Origin: Flavimaricola sp.
Lineage (GTDB): Bacteria; Pseudomonadota; Alphaproteobacteria; Rhodobacterales; Rhodobacteraceae
Assembly (NCBI GenBank): GCA_029255105.1
Contig: JAQWWH010000005.1
Span: forward strand, 1 to 64,000
Direction of reading: 5' to 3'
Length of the DNA: 64,000 nucleotides
Every line of letters starts with the position of its first letter. Positions within the stretch are counted from its first letter, which is position 1. The notes beneath the pieces were generated by a model, which was not told the DNA's origin, did no database searches, and saw only the letters and a list, made by a program, of their open reading frames with translations. The translations under genes were made by a program, and so were the position numbers. Below are positions 1 to 8,893 of this stretch, one piece after another.

Positions 1-729
1 GGGATCATGGAGTACCCCGTTGCCCTGAACACCGGTGCCGGATGGAACCTGGGTGAAGAGTTCGTGAACATGTACATGGGCTACGGCGGCGAGATGTTCG
101 TGCCCGGCACCGCTCAGGCTGCGGTCAATGACGAGGCTGGCGTTGCCGCTCTCAACATGCTCAAGGCGCTGACCGAATACTCCAACCCCGACTTCCTGAC
201 GTTCGATTCCAACGGCACAAGCGCCCTTTGGGAGGCTGGAGAAGTCGCCCTTGCCACCCTTTGGGGATCGCGCGCGGGCACCTTGCTCGACGACGAAGGC
301 TCAACACCCGACGTTGTTGAAAGCACCGTCTTGGCCGGCGCTGTCACCACGGGCGGCGGAACGGTTCCGGCGACCACCCTGTGGTGGGACGGGTTCACCA
401 TTGCCGCCAACATCAGCGACGAAGATGCCGAGGCGACCTTTATCGCCATGATGAACGGCATCTCGCCCGAAGTGATTTCGGCCAACTCGGACGCGGCCGT
501 CTGGTTGGGTGAAGGCTACGAGCCGACACCGGCTGCGGTCGGTGTCTTTGCCTCGGCCAGTGCCGGTGCCGTGCCCTATCCGATGAGCCCGTTCATGGGC
601 CTGATGCATTCCGCAGCGGGCGACAATCTGGCCGAGTTCCTGCAAGGCTCCGAAAGCGCTGAACAGGCGCTGGCGGACATCGAGGCGGCCTATACGACCG
701 CCGCTACCGCACAGGGCTTTTTGCAGTAG
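1..729 (+). CDS. Sugar ABC transporter substrate-binding protein, C-terminal part (5' end outside window)
   Basis: The reading frame is open from the first base, so the window holds only the last 242 residues of a larger protein; the ATG at 7 is internal. The visible part resembles the C-terminal lobe of family 1 extracellular solute-binding proteins, with a segment near residues 55-90 describing a conserved asparagine/tryptophan-rich hinge region and an Ala/Glu-rich final helix. It would bind a sugar or polyol in the periplasm and deliver it to the two permeases that follow. A strong hairpin separates it from the first permease. The substrate cannot be read from the sequence. The family call rests on context and on lobe-like composition, since the signal peptide is not in the window. 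Confidence 0.8.
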   Translation, partial: GIMEYPVALNTGAGWNLGEEFVNMYMGYGGEMFVPGTAQAAVNDEAGVAALNMLKALTEYSNPDFLTFDSNGTSALWEAGEVALATLWGSRAGTLLDDEGSTPDVVESTVLAGAVTTGGGTVPATTLWWDGFTIAANISDEDAEATFIAMMNGISPEVISANSDAAVWLGEGYEPTPAAVGVFASASAGAVPYPMSPFMGLMHSAAGDNLAEFLQGSESAEQALADIEAAYTTAATAQGFLQ

Positions 730-736
730 ACCTGTC

Positions 737-767
737 GCCGGGCCGGGGAATTGCCTCCCGGCCCGGC
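737..767 (+). other. Intercistronic hairpin after binding-protein gene
   Basis: An 11-bp perfect GC stem (arms 737-747 and 757-767, nine-base loop) lies just after the binding-protein stop codon and before the permease gene. No T-run follows, so it does not look like an intrinsic terminator. In operons of this type such structures stabilise the upstream mRNA, giving more binding protein than permease; that role is inferred here. Confidence 0.65.
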
Positions 768-791
768 ACCCCCAAAGCGAGAGCCACGCCC

Positions 792-1820
792 ATGCCGCAT
801 CGCACGTTCCTTTGGTTCATCCTGCCGTCGCTTGTCGCGATGATCCTGTTCATCGCGCTGCCGATCGGATCGGTCATCGTCCAGTCGTTGTTCGTTGAAC
901 ACACGCAGGTCCTGATCGTGAGCGAGAGTTGCGGGCCCTTCGGCTGCACGGAAACAACCAGCATTGACGTTCAGGCCACCGCCGCCCTGCAGGCGGCTGA
1001 ACCGCTCGGTCGGTTCAACGGCCTCGGCACCTATTTCGACCGCAACCACCTCGCCAGCCTCGAAGTATCGCAGGCCTGGTCATCCTCGGCCAGTATTGGT
1101 GAGTTCTTCTCGCGGCTCACGAACCTGCCGTTCTACAGCGCGCTTGCCTTTACCATGACCTATACCTTCGTGGTGACGCCGCTGGTGATCGTGCTGGGGC
1201 TGTTCATCGCGCTGGGCGTCAATTCGCTGCCGCAGTTCGCCAAGGGGCCGACGATCTTTGTGTCGTTGCTGCCGATGATCATCACGCCGCTGATCGGCTC
1301 GCTTATCCTGTTCTGGATGATTGATGCGCGGGGGATCATCGGGGCCACCTTGCAGACCCTGTTCAACGATGGGTCTCTATCGCTCAAGGCGTCGCCGGTC
1401 CTGACCTGGATCACCCTCATCGTCTATGGCGTTTGGCACTCGGCCCCCTTCGCCTTCATCGTGTTTTATGCGGGCCTGCAGACTGTGCCCGAGGACACGC
1501 TTGAGGCCGCCCTGATCGACGGGGCCAGCCGCTGGGAAAGGGTCCGCTATGTCGTCATCCCCTACATGGCCCCGCTTGTCGTCTTTATCGCGCTGATCCA
1601 GTTGATGGACAATTTCCGGGTGTTCGAGCCGATCGTCGGCTTTTCGGCGCAGGCCAATGCCACCTCGCTGTCCTGGATCATCTACAACGACCTGCGGGGG
1701 GACACCCAGCAGTTCGGCTCTGCGGCGGCGACCTCGGTCCTGACGATCCTTGGGGTCTGCGCCCTGCTAAGCCCGGTGCTGATCCGAACCTGGCGCGACT
1801 TTAACAGGAAAAGGGCCTGA
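792..1820 (+). CDS. Sugar ABC transporter permease (MalF/UgpA-like)
   Basis: This 342-residue inner-membrane protein is the first permease subunit of the importer. It has an N-terminal membrane segment (about residues 8-30), then a roughly 80-residue polar stretch that would lie in the periplasm, then about five membrane segments forming the BPD_transp_1 domain. The EAA loop that contacts the ATPase is visible near residue 236 (EAALIDGASRWE), followed by the usual VIPYMAP segment. The long first periplasmic loop is typical of MalF-type subunits. It is followed after one base by the second permease gene, so the two are translationally close. The transported sugar is unknown. Confidence 0.92.
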   Translation: MPHRTFLWFILPSLVAMILFIALPIGSVIVQSLFVEHTQVLIVSESCGPFGCTETTSIDVQATAALQAAEPLGRFNGLGTYFDRNHLASLEVSQAWSSSASIGEFFSRLTNLPFYSALAFTMTYTFVVTPLVIVLGLFIALGVNSLPQFAKGPTIFVSLLPMIITPLIGSLILFWMIDARGIIGATLQTLFNDGSLSLKASPVLTWITLIVYGVWHSAPFAFIVFYAGLQTVPEDTLEAALIDGASRWERVRYVVIPYMAPLVVFIALIQLMDNFRVFEPIVGFSAQANATSLSWIIYNDLRGDTQQFGSAAATSVLTILGVCALLSPVLIRTWRDFNRKRA

Positions 1821-1821
1821 C

Positions 1822-2703
1822 ATGGCTGCCGCTTCGCAACGCCGCTCGCCGGTTCTGGTGACCATGACGCTGGCCTTTGTCGGCATCTGGGTGATCCTGG
1901 CCGCGTTCCCCTTTGTCTGGACGGTCTGGGGGTCGTTCAAGGTTCAGGCCGACTTCTTTTCCAAGGCCGACTGGATGAATGCCGTCTGGGGCATCGCCAC
2001 CACGGCCGAGACGGGCAACGCCTTTACGGGTGCCGGCTATGAGGGCGCGTGGATCGAGCGGGAGTTTTGGCGCGCTGTGTTGAACACCGGCATCGTCGTG
2101 TTCTTTACCGTCATCATCTCGCTCACCTTCGGCACCTTGGGTGGGTATGCCTTGGCCCGGTCGGGGTATCGTTATGCATTCTGGCTTTTGATGATCGCGC
2201 TGGTGTTCCGGGCGATGCCGCACATCACGCTGGTGTCGGGTTACCTCTTGCCGTTCTTTCAATGGAACCTCTGGGGGCATCTGCCGACCTCGATCATTGT
2301 GCTGGTGGCGATCAACCAGCCCTTTACGCTATGGATGCTGCACTCGTTCTTTCTGAACATTCCCAAGGATCTGGACGAAAGCGCCATGGTCGACGGCTGC
2401 ACCCGGTTCCAGGCGTTTCGCCATGTCATCATTCCAGTCATGTGGCCGGGCGTGATCACGACGGGACTTTTCTCGTTTCTTCTTGCCTATAACGACTTTG
2501 CCGTCACGGCGATGCTGCTAAGCCAGGAAAACCAGACGATGGTGCCCAAGATCGCGAGCTTCTTGGGGACGACACAGGTCGAAGGGCAGGTGATGTATGC
2601 CGTGGCCGCCGTTGTCTCGGCCACAGCGCCGTTGTTTGTCCTTATCATGTTCTTCCAGCGCCAGATTGTCAGCGGCCTCACCGCCGGAGCCGTCAAAGGG
2701 TAA
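1822..2703 (+). CDS. Sugar ABC transporter permease (MalG/UgpE-like)
   Basis: This 293-residue second permease subunit has a membrane segment at residues 13-35, a periplasmic stretch of about 60 residues, and a cluster of further hydrophobic segments. The EAA loop reads DESAMVDGCTRFQAF near residue 187, followed by VIIPVMWPG. The C-terminus ends in SGLTAGAVKG, a very common ending of MalG-type subunits. It pairs with the preceding permease to form the membrane channel. The next gene starts two bases after its stop, so all are likely one operon. Confidence 0.93.
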   Translation: MAAASQRRSPVLVTMTLAFVGIWVILAAFPFVWTVWGSFKVQADFFSKADWMNAVWGIATTAETGNAFTGAGYEGAWIEREFWRAVLNTGIVVFFTVIISLTFGTLGGYALARSGYRYAFWLLMIALVFRAMPHITLVSGYLLPFFQWNLWGHLPTSIIVLVAINQPFTLWMLHSFFLNIPKDLDESAMVDGCTRFQAFRHVIIPVMWPGVITTGLFSFLLAYNDFAVTAMLLSQENQTMVPKIASFLGTTQVEGQVMYAVAAVVSATAPLFVLIMFFQRQIVSGLTAGAVKG

Positions 2704-2705
2704 CC

Positions 2706-3719
2706 ATGTCCGACCTGCAAGCCGCCAAAGCCACCGTCCAGGCCCATTATAAGGCTCTGGCGGGGGCCAGCCCTGACACGGTCGGGGGCATCATCGCCGC
2801 CGCCGTCAGCCCGGATTATATGTGGCGGGGGATGCACCCGTTCCACGAACAGACCGGCGCGGCTGCTGTTGCGGCGACGTTCTGGGCCCCCTTCCTGACC
2901 TCGATGAGCCGGGTCCAGCGGCGCGAGGACATCTTTTTCGCCGGTCAGAACGAGATGGATGGTTTCACCTCTGTCTGGACGGCCTCGATGGGGCATCTGA
3001 TGGGCCTCTTTGATGCGCCGTGGTTGGGGATACCTGCCACCGGCAAGATGATCTTTTTGCGCTATGCAGAGTTCAACAAGGTCGAAGATGGTGTGATCAC
3101 CGAGACGGCATTGTTCTGCGACATCCTGCATCTGATGACGCAGGCCGGGCTACAGCCGCTGCCCCCGCAGACCGCCGCCCATCTGGTTCAGCCCGGCCCG
3201 ATGACCCACGATGGTCTGTTGTATGGTCCGCAGGAGGCAGGCGAGGGGGAGGCGACGCTGGACCTGATCAACCGGATGATCGGCGACATCAATGCCCATC
3301 AACGGTTTCAGACGCCGCAAGAGGAACTGGCCGAGTGCTGGCATGACGACATGATCTGGTGGGGCCCTGCCGGGATCGGAGCGACCTATACGATTGACCG
3401 CTATATCGAACAGCACCAACGCCCGTTCCGCACCCAGATCACCGACAGGGTGTTCAACGGCCATCTGTGCCGCATGGCTGAGGGCAGATACGGCGGCTTT
3501 TTCGGCTGGCCCAACCTCACCCTGACCAATGCGGGCGGTTACATGGGCATGACAGGCAGCAACACCCGCGCCGATATGCGGGTCGTCGACATTTATCGCC
3601 GCGACGGTGACAAGCTGGCCGAAAACTGGATATTCATCGACATGCTGCATTTCCTGAACATGCAGGGACTTGATGTTCTGGGCCGCATGGCCAGTTTCGG
3701 CCCCCCGGCCAAAAGCTGA
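2706..3719 (+). CDS. Tandem SnoaL/NTF2-like domain protein
   Basis: This 337-residue protein has no signal peptide and appears to contain two NTF2/SnoaL-type alpha+beta domains. The halves align by eye: the stretch ending in ILHLMTQAGLQPL near residue 155 parallels the stretch ending in MLHFLNMQGLDVL near residue 325, each preceded by a strand rich in D/E and aromatic residues. SnoaL-like proteins include polyketide cyclases and small hydrolases or dehydratases. Its position at the end of a sugar-import operon suggests a role in processing the imported compound or a derivative, which is inference. It converges on the ATPase gene, four bases away on the other strand. Confidence 0.75.
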   Translation: MSDLQAAKATVQAHYKALAGASPDTVGGIIAAAVSPDYMWRGMHPFHEQTGAAAVAATFWAPFLTSMSRVQRREDIFFAGQNEMDGFTSVWTASMGHLMGLFDAPWLGIPATGKMIFLRYAEFNKVEDGVITETALFCDILHLMTQAGLQPLPPQTAAHLVQPGPMTHDGLLYGPQEAGEGEATLDLINRMIGDINAHQRFQTPQEELAECWHDDMIWWGPAGIGATYTIDRYIEQHQRPFRTQITDRVFNGHLCRMAEGRYGGFFGWPNLTLTNAGGYMGMTGSNTRADMRVVDIYRRDGDKLAENWIFIDMLHFLNMQGLDVLGRMASFGPPAKS

Positions 3720-3723
3720 TCGG

Positions 3724-4778
<1,055 letters not shown>

Positions 4779-4782
<4 letters not shown>

Positions 4783-5591
4783 TGTCTGTCCTCCCGATTG
4801 CAATTGGGCCGTTGGTCTATGTCTGGAAAGCGCCAGGATCCGACGGCGGCACCGATTTTGTCGGCGGCTTCGTGCAGTCTTGGGGCAAGCTTTTCGAGGG
4901 CGGCCAGTGATAGCCGCTGGGTCGTGGCGGTGATCGACACGGCCCCGAGCACGCGGCCCTGTCTGCTCAGGATCGGGGCGGCAATGCAGATGATGCTGGG
5001 TTCATGCTCTTCGCGGTCAAATCCATGGCCTTGCGCGCGGATCTCGACCAGTTCAGCGCGAAGGCTGTTTGCGTCAGCCAGAGTGGCCGGGGTGAAGGGG
5101 TGAAAAGATTGCTGTGCAATCAGCTCTTCGACGCGGTCGGGATGCTCATAGGCCAGGATCGTCTTGCCGATCCCGGTGCAATAGGCGGGGCCGACCTTGC
5201 CCGCGTCGCTGAACATATGGACGGGGCGCGTCGGGTTGATCTTGTCAACGTACAGAACCTGGGCATGGTCGAGTTGGGCCAGGTGTACCGTTTCGCCCAC
5301 GTCGGCTGCCAGCCGCTCCAGCTCGGGCCGGGCGATCGGGGCGAGCGAGGATTGGGACCATGCGGAATGGGCCAGCCGGACCAGCCGGACGCCCGGCGAA
5401 TAGGTGCAAGTGTCTGCGTCATAGGCCAGCATGCGCTGGTTGGTGAGGGTCTGGACGAACCGATACAGGGTGGCCTTGGGGTAGGGGGCGTCATCCAGCA
5501 GTTCGGAAAAGCGGACAGGCCGACCAAAGGACGCAACACGGTCCAACACATCAAGCGCCTTGCCGACCGTCCCATCGCCCAATTCCGACAT
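4779..5591 (-). CDS. IclR-family transcriptional regulator
   Basis: This 270-residue protein has an N-terminal winged helix-turn-helix (about residues 7-70, with PKATLYRFVQTL as recognition helix region) and a C-terminal IclR effector-binding domain (about residues 85-255) with the typical GKTILA and REEHEPSIICIAAP segments. It is transcribed with the ATPase gene, whose start codon overlaps its stop (ATGA). It is divergent from the second binding-protein gene, and two similar AT-rich palindromes in the shared intergenic region are candidate operators. It probably regulates one or both sugar importers in response to a sugar-derived ligand. Confidence 0.92.
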
Positions 5592-5658
5592 ACCTTTTTT
5601 TCAACCCCCGGTTTCCTTCGGCCCTGTGCCCTTCTCTTTAACGGGGCACGCGCAGCTG

Positions 5659-5688
5659 TTGACAACCTTAGGCGAGTTGCGGTTAAGT
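5659..5688 (+). promoter_or_regulatory. Candidate promoter for the second sugar importer
   Basis: A perfect -35 hexamer TTGACA (5659-5664) is followed at 18 bases by a weak -10 candidate TTAAGT (5683-5688). It faces the binding-protein gene at 5754. Its -10 region abuts the first palindromic box, so a bound regulator could block RNA polymerase. The -10 match is poor. Confidence 0.4.
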
Positions 5689-5723
5689 TTTCAATATTCA
5701 AAACTTAGTTTCAAATATTGGAA
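5687..5723. promoter_or_regulatory. Tandem palindromic operator, two AATATT-centred boxes
   Basis: Box 1 (5687-5704) reads GTTTTCAATATTCAAAAC and is palindromic except for one pair flanking the core. Box 2 (5710-5723) is TTCAAATATTGGAA, again palindromic apart from one flanking pair. Both are centred on AATATT (5693-5698 and 5714-5719), exactly 21 bp apart, which places them on the same face of the helix. IclR-type regulators often bind such paired dyads, so the adjacent iclR product is the likely ligand. Confidence 0.6.
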
Positions 5724-5753
5724 CAAGTTTTGTAGCAACACAGGGAGGACTTC

Positions 5754-6989
5754 ATGTTGCACCTCAAGAAAAGCGCCCCGCTGGCGCTTGGCATCGCTTT
5801 GCTGGCTGGGACCAGCGCGATGGCCCAGCAGCGGACCTTGAACTACTACGCTGACTTTGATCCGATCCCGCTGGCTGCCTTTGAGGCGCTGATCGCGGAT
5901 TTCGAGGCTGCGAACCCCGACATCGACGTTGTTCTTCAGAACTTCGACCACGAAGGGTACAAGACCGCGATCCGTAACTTCCTGACCACCGACGCGCCGG
6001 ATCTGGCCAACTGGTACGCAGGCAACCGGATGGCGCCGTTCGTCAACTCCGGTCAGTTCATGGATGTGTCTGACGTCTGGGCCGACAACGGGCTGGACGA
6101 GTCGCTGGGCTCTGCCATCGCGTCGATGACCATTGATGGCAAGCAGTGGGGCGTTCCCTATACCTATTATCAGTGGGGCATCTACTTCAACAAAACCGCC
6201 TACGAGCAGGTCGGTGCCGAAGTGCCAACCACCTATGACGAATTCGTCGCCAACTGCGAGCTTTTTGCGGCTGCCGACATCGACTGTCTGACCACCGGCA
6301 CTTCTGCCCTCTGGCCCGGAGCCGGCATCTTTGACTATCTGAACCTGCGGACCAACGGCTATGAGTATCACATGGCCCTGACCTCGGGCGATGTGGCCTG
6401 GACCGACGATGGCGTGCGCGAGACCTTTGCCCAATGGGCACGGATTCAGCCCTACATCACCGAAAACCACGCCGCGATCGACTGGCAGGACGCAGCAACC
6501 CTGCTCGTTCAGGGCCGCGCCGCGAACTATGTCATGGGCAACTTTGCCGTTGGCGTGTTCAAGGACGGCGGGATGACCGACGAGACGCTGGGCTTCATGC
6601 CCTTCCCGACGATCAACCCTGATGTCGCCCGGGCCGAAGAAGCCCCGACCGACACCATCCACATCCCCGCCGGTGCAACCAACGTGGAAGACGCCAAGAC
6701 CTTCCTCGCGTTTGTGGCTCAGGCCGATGTTCAGACCAAGTTGAACGAGGCGCTGGGCCAGCTGCCCATCAACAGCGGTTCCACCGTTGGATCCGACCCG
6801 TTCATCACGGCCGGGTTCGAGCTCTTGTCGACCACCCCAGGCGGCATTGCCCAGTTCTTTGACCGGGACGCCCCGGCAGAGATGGCCAAGCTTGGCATGG
6901 AAGGCTTCCAGGAGTTCATGGTTATCCCCGATAACCTCGACGATATCCTCGCCCGTCTGGAGCAGGCGCGCGAGCGTATCTACCAGTAA
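5754..6989 (+). CDS. Sugar ABC transporter substrate-binding protein
   Basis: This 411-residue periplasmic protein begins with a clear signal peptide (residues 1-24, basic MLHLKKS then a hydrophobic core, cleavage after AMA). The mature part has family 1 solute-binding features: an early DFEAANPDIDV segment, an NWYAGNRM ligand-side segment, and a Trp/Tyr-rich pocket region including YTYYQWGIYFNKTAYE. The start has a strong GGGAGGA site. The divergent IclR gene and the palindromic boxes suggest induction by the transported sugar. It is followed by a stem-loop and two permease genes. The exact sugar is not determinable. Confidence 0.93.
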   Translation: MLHLKKSAPLALGIALLAGTSAMAQQRTLNYYADFDPIPLAAFEALIADFEAANPDIDVVLQNFDHEGYKTAIRNFLTTDAPDLANWYAGNRMAPFVNSGQFMDVSDVWADNGLDESLGSAIASMTIDGKQWGVPYTYYQWGIYFNKTAYEQVGAEVPTTYDEFVANCELFAAADIDCLTTGTSALWPGAGIFDYLNLRTNGYEYHMALTSGDVAWTDDGVRETFAQWARIQPYITENHAAIDWQDAATLLVQGRAANYVMGNFAVGVFKDGGMTDETLGFMPFPTINPDVARAEEAPTDTIHIPAGATNVEDAKTFLAFVAQADVQTKLNEALGQLPINSGSTVGSDPFITAGFELLSTTPGGIAQFFDRDAPAEMAKLGMEGFQEFMVIPDNLDDILARLEQARERIYQ

Positions 6990-6995
6990 CGACTA

Positions 6996-7023
6996 TAGGT
7001 GGCGGCGGGGAAACCTGCCGCTA
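6996..7023 (+). other. Intercistronic hairpin after binding-protein gene
   Basis: A 12-bp stem with two G-T wobble pairs (arms 6996-7007 and 7012-7023) closes a GAAA tetraloop six bases after the binding-protein stop. There is no T-tract. It probably stabilises the upstream message or partly stops transcription, giving excess binding protein over permeases. Confidence 0.65.
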
Positions 7024-7069
7024 CCATTCCGGCCCGTAGCGGCCGCGGAGACGAGTGGGGGGATCGCGC

Positions 7070-7987
7070 ATGTCCGTGACATCAAGCGAAACGCGGCAAC
7101 GCTCCTGGTGGCGGTCCAATCAGCAATGGCTGACGCCCTGGCTGTTCCTGACGCCGGGCATGATCATGTTTGCCCTCTATGTCGTCTGGCCGATCTTCGA
7201 AAGCTTCCGCATCTCGTTCTACGACTGGGACGGACTGGGCGAGGCGCAATGGCTGGGCTGGGCGAACTATCAGGAATTGTTCAAAGACCGGGCGTTCAAG
7301 ACATCACTCAAGAACAACGTCATCTGGTTGGTCCTCTATATGCTGGCCGTCCCGATGGGCCTTGGCATCGCGATCTTTCTTAACCAGACGGTGCGGGGCA
7401 TCCGCATCTACAAATCGCTGTTCTTCTTTCCGTTCGTGATCAGTCAGGTTGTCGTCGGCCTGATGTTCTCGTGGTTTTATGCCCCGAATTTTGGCCTTCT
7501 GTACAAGCTGACCGAGTTTCTGACGGGCAAGGGGATTGCCGTTCTGGCCGATCCCGATCTTGTCACTTACGGGATTATCGCCGCCGGTCTCTGGCCGCAG
7601 ATTGCCTATTGCATGATCCTTTACCTTACCGGCCTGAACAACGTGGCCCCCGACCAGATCGAAGCGGCCCGTCTGGATGGAGCCAAGGGGTTCAAGATGC
7701 TGTGGTATGTGATCCTGCCCCAGTTACGCCCGGCGACATTCATCGCGGTCGTTGTCACGGTCATCGGTGCCCTTCGGTCCTTTGACCTTGTGTCGATCAT
7801 GACCAATGGCGGGCCGTTCGGGTCGTCGCGGGTACTGTCCTATTACATGTATGAACAGGCCCTGTCGGAATACGGCTACCGGATGGGCTATGGCGCGGCC
7901 ATCGCGGTCATCCTCTTTCTGATCATGATGGTTTTCATCTCGGGTTTCATCTGGAAGATGGTCCGTGACGAAAGAGGGGTGAACTGA
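7070..7987 (+). CDS. Sugar ABC transporter permease (MalF/LacF-like)
   Basis: This 305-residue inner-membrane subunit has six predicted membrane segments, the first near residues 18-40 and the rest from about residue 80. The EAA loop is IEAARLDGAKGFKMLWY near residue 200 followed by VILPQLRP. A GTG at 7055 would add five residues, but the ATG at 7070 has a G-rich ribosome-binding site at the right distance and is preferred. One base separates its stop from the next permease start, consistent with co-translation. Confidence 0.92.
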   Translation: MSVTSSETRQRSWWRSNQQWLTPWLFLTPGMIMFALYVVWPIFESFRISFYDWDGLGEAQWLGWANYQELFKDRAFKTSLKNNVIWLVLYMLAVPMGLGIAIFLNQTVRGIRIYKSLFFFPFVISQVVVGLMFSWFYAPNFGLLYKLTEFLTGKGIAVLADPDLVTYGIIAAGLWPQIAYCMILYLTGLNNVAPDQIEAARLDGAKGFKMLWYVILPQLRPATFIAVVVTVIGALRSFDLVSIMTNGGPFGSSRVLSYYMYEQALSEYGYRMGYGAAIAVILFLIMMVFISGFIWKMVRDERGVN

Positions 7988-7988
7988 G

Positions 7989-8834
7989 ATGTTTCCACGT
8001 CCCGTTGATCAGGCATCCCCCCTTGTCCGCACCGCCTATCAGGTTGCCCTGCCGATTGCCCTGATCCTTTGGCTGCTGCCCCTGCTTGGGGTGGCGCTGA
8101 CATCGGTCCGGCCGTCCTCTGACCTTGCGGCGGGCAACTACTTTGGCTGGCCCTCGTCCTTTGCGATCTCGAACTATGCAGAGGTGTTCCAGAACTCGCC
8201 CATCGGGCGCTATATCTTCAACTCGTTCAAGGTAACGATCCCCACGGTGATCGGCACGCTTGTCCTGTCCTGCATGACCGGCTTTGCGCTGGGCGTTTAC
8301 CGGTTCCGCTCGAACATCCTGATCTTCTTTCTGTTCGTGGCTGGCAACTTCGTGCCGTTTCAAATCCTGATGGTTCCGGTGCGCGACCTCACGTTCAACA
8401 TGGGCCTCTACAATACCACGGCAGGCCTTGCGATGTTCCACATCGCCTTTCAGACGGGGTTCTGCACGCTTTTCATGCGGAACTTCATCGCTGCCTTGCC
8501 GCGCGAATTGATCGAGGCGGCCCGGGTCGAGGGCGTGGCCGAGTGGAAAATCTTTTGGTACATCGTGCTGCCCCTCATGCGGCCCGCCATCGCGGCGCTG
8601 TCGGTTCTGGTCTTTACCTTTATCTGGAACGACTTTTTCTGGGCGACGGTCCTGACGACCTCTGCCAGCACGCAACCGGTGACGGCGGGTCTGTCATCGC
8701 TGAACGGTCAGTGGATTGCGGCATGGCATCTGGTGTCCGCAGGATCGATCATCGCCGCGATGCCGCCGGTTCTGATGTTCTTCCTGATGCAAAAGCACTT
8801 CATCGCCGGGCTTACACTGGGCGCGGTGAAGTAA
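7989..8834 (+). CDS. Sugar ABC transporter permease (MalG/LacG-like)
   Basis: This 281-residue subunit has six predicted membrane segments, with the first at about residues 14-36. The EAA loop is LIEAARVEGVAEWKIFWY near residue 175 followed by VLPLMRP, and the protein ends in AGLTLGAVK. Together with the preceding permease it forms a complete channel. No ATPase gene follows, so the module must use an ATPase from elsewhere, most simply the one encoded at 3724-4782. Confidence 0.93.
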   Translation: MFPRPVDQASPLVRTAYQVALPIALILWLLPLLGVALTSVRPSSDLAAGNYFGWPSSFAISNYAEVFQNSPIGRYIFNSFKVTIPTVIGTLVLSCMTGFALGVYRFRSNILIFFLFVAGNFVPFQILMVPVRDLTFNMGLYNTTAGLAMFHIAFQTGFCTLFMRNFIAALPRELIEAARVEGVAEWKIFWYIVLPLMRPAIAALSVLVFTFIWNDFFWATVLTTSASTQPVTAGLSSLNGQWIAAWHLVSAGSIIAAMPPVLMFFLMQKHFIAGLTLGAVK

Positions 8835-8838
8835 CGAA

Positions 8839-8868
8839 AACGTCCTCGCGATGGTTCGCGAGGACGTT
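8839..8868. terminator. Bidirectional stem-loop terminator between convergent genes
   Basis: A perfect 13-bp inverted repeat (8839-8851 and 8856-8868, loop TGGT) lies between the stop codons of the permease and the convergent aminotransferase. On the minus strand a short T-rich run follows the stem, and on the plus strand only TT, so termination is clearer for the aminotransferase transcript. Confidence 0.75.
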
Positions 8869-8893
8869 CCAAGGTCATAAGATGTCTTAAGAG

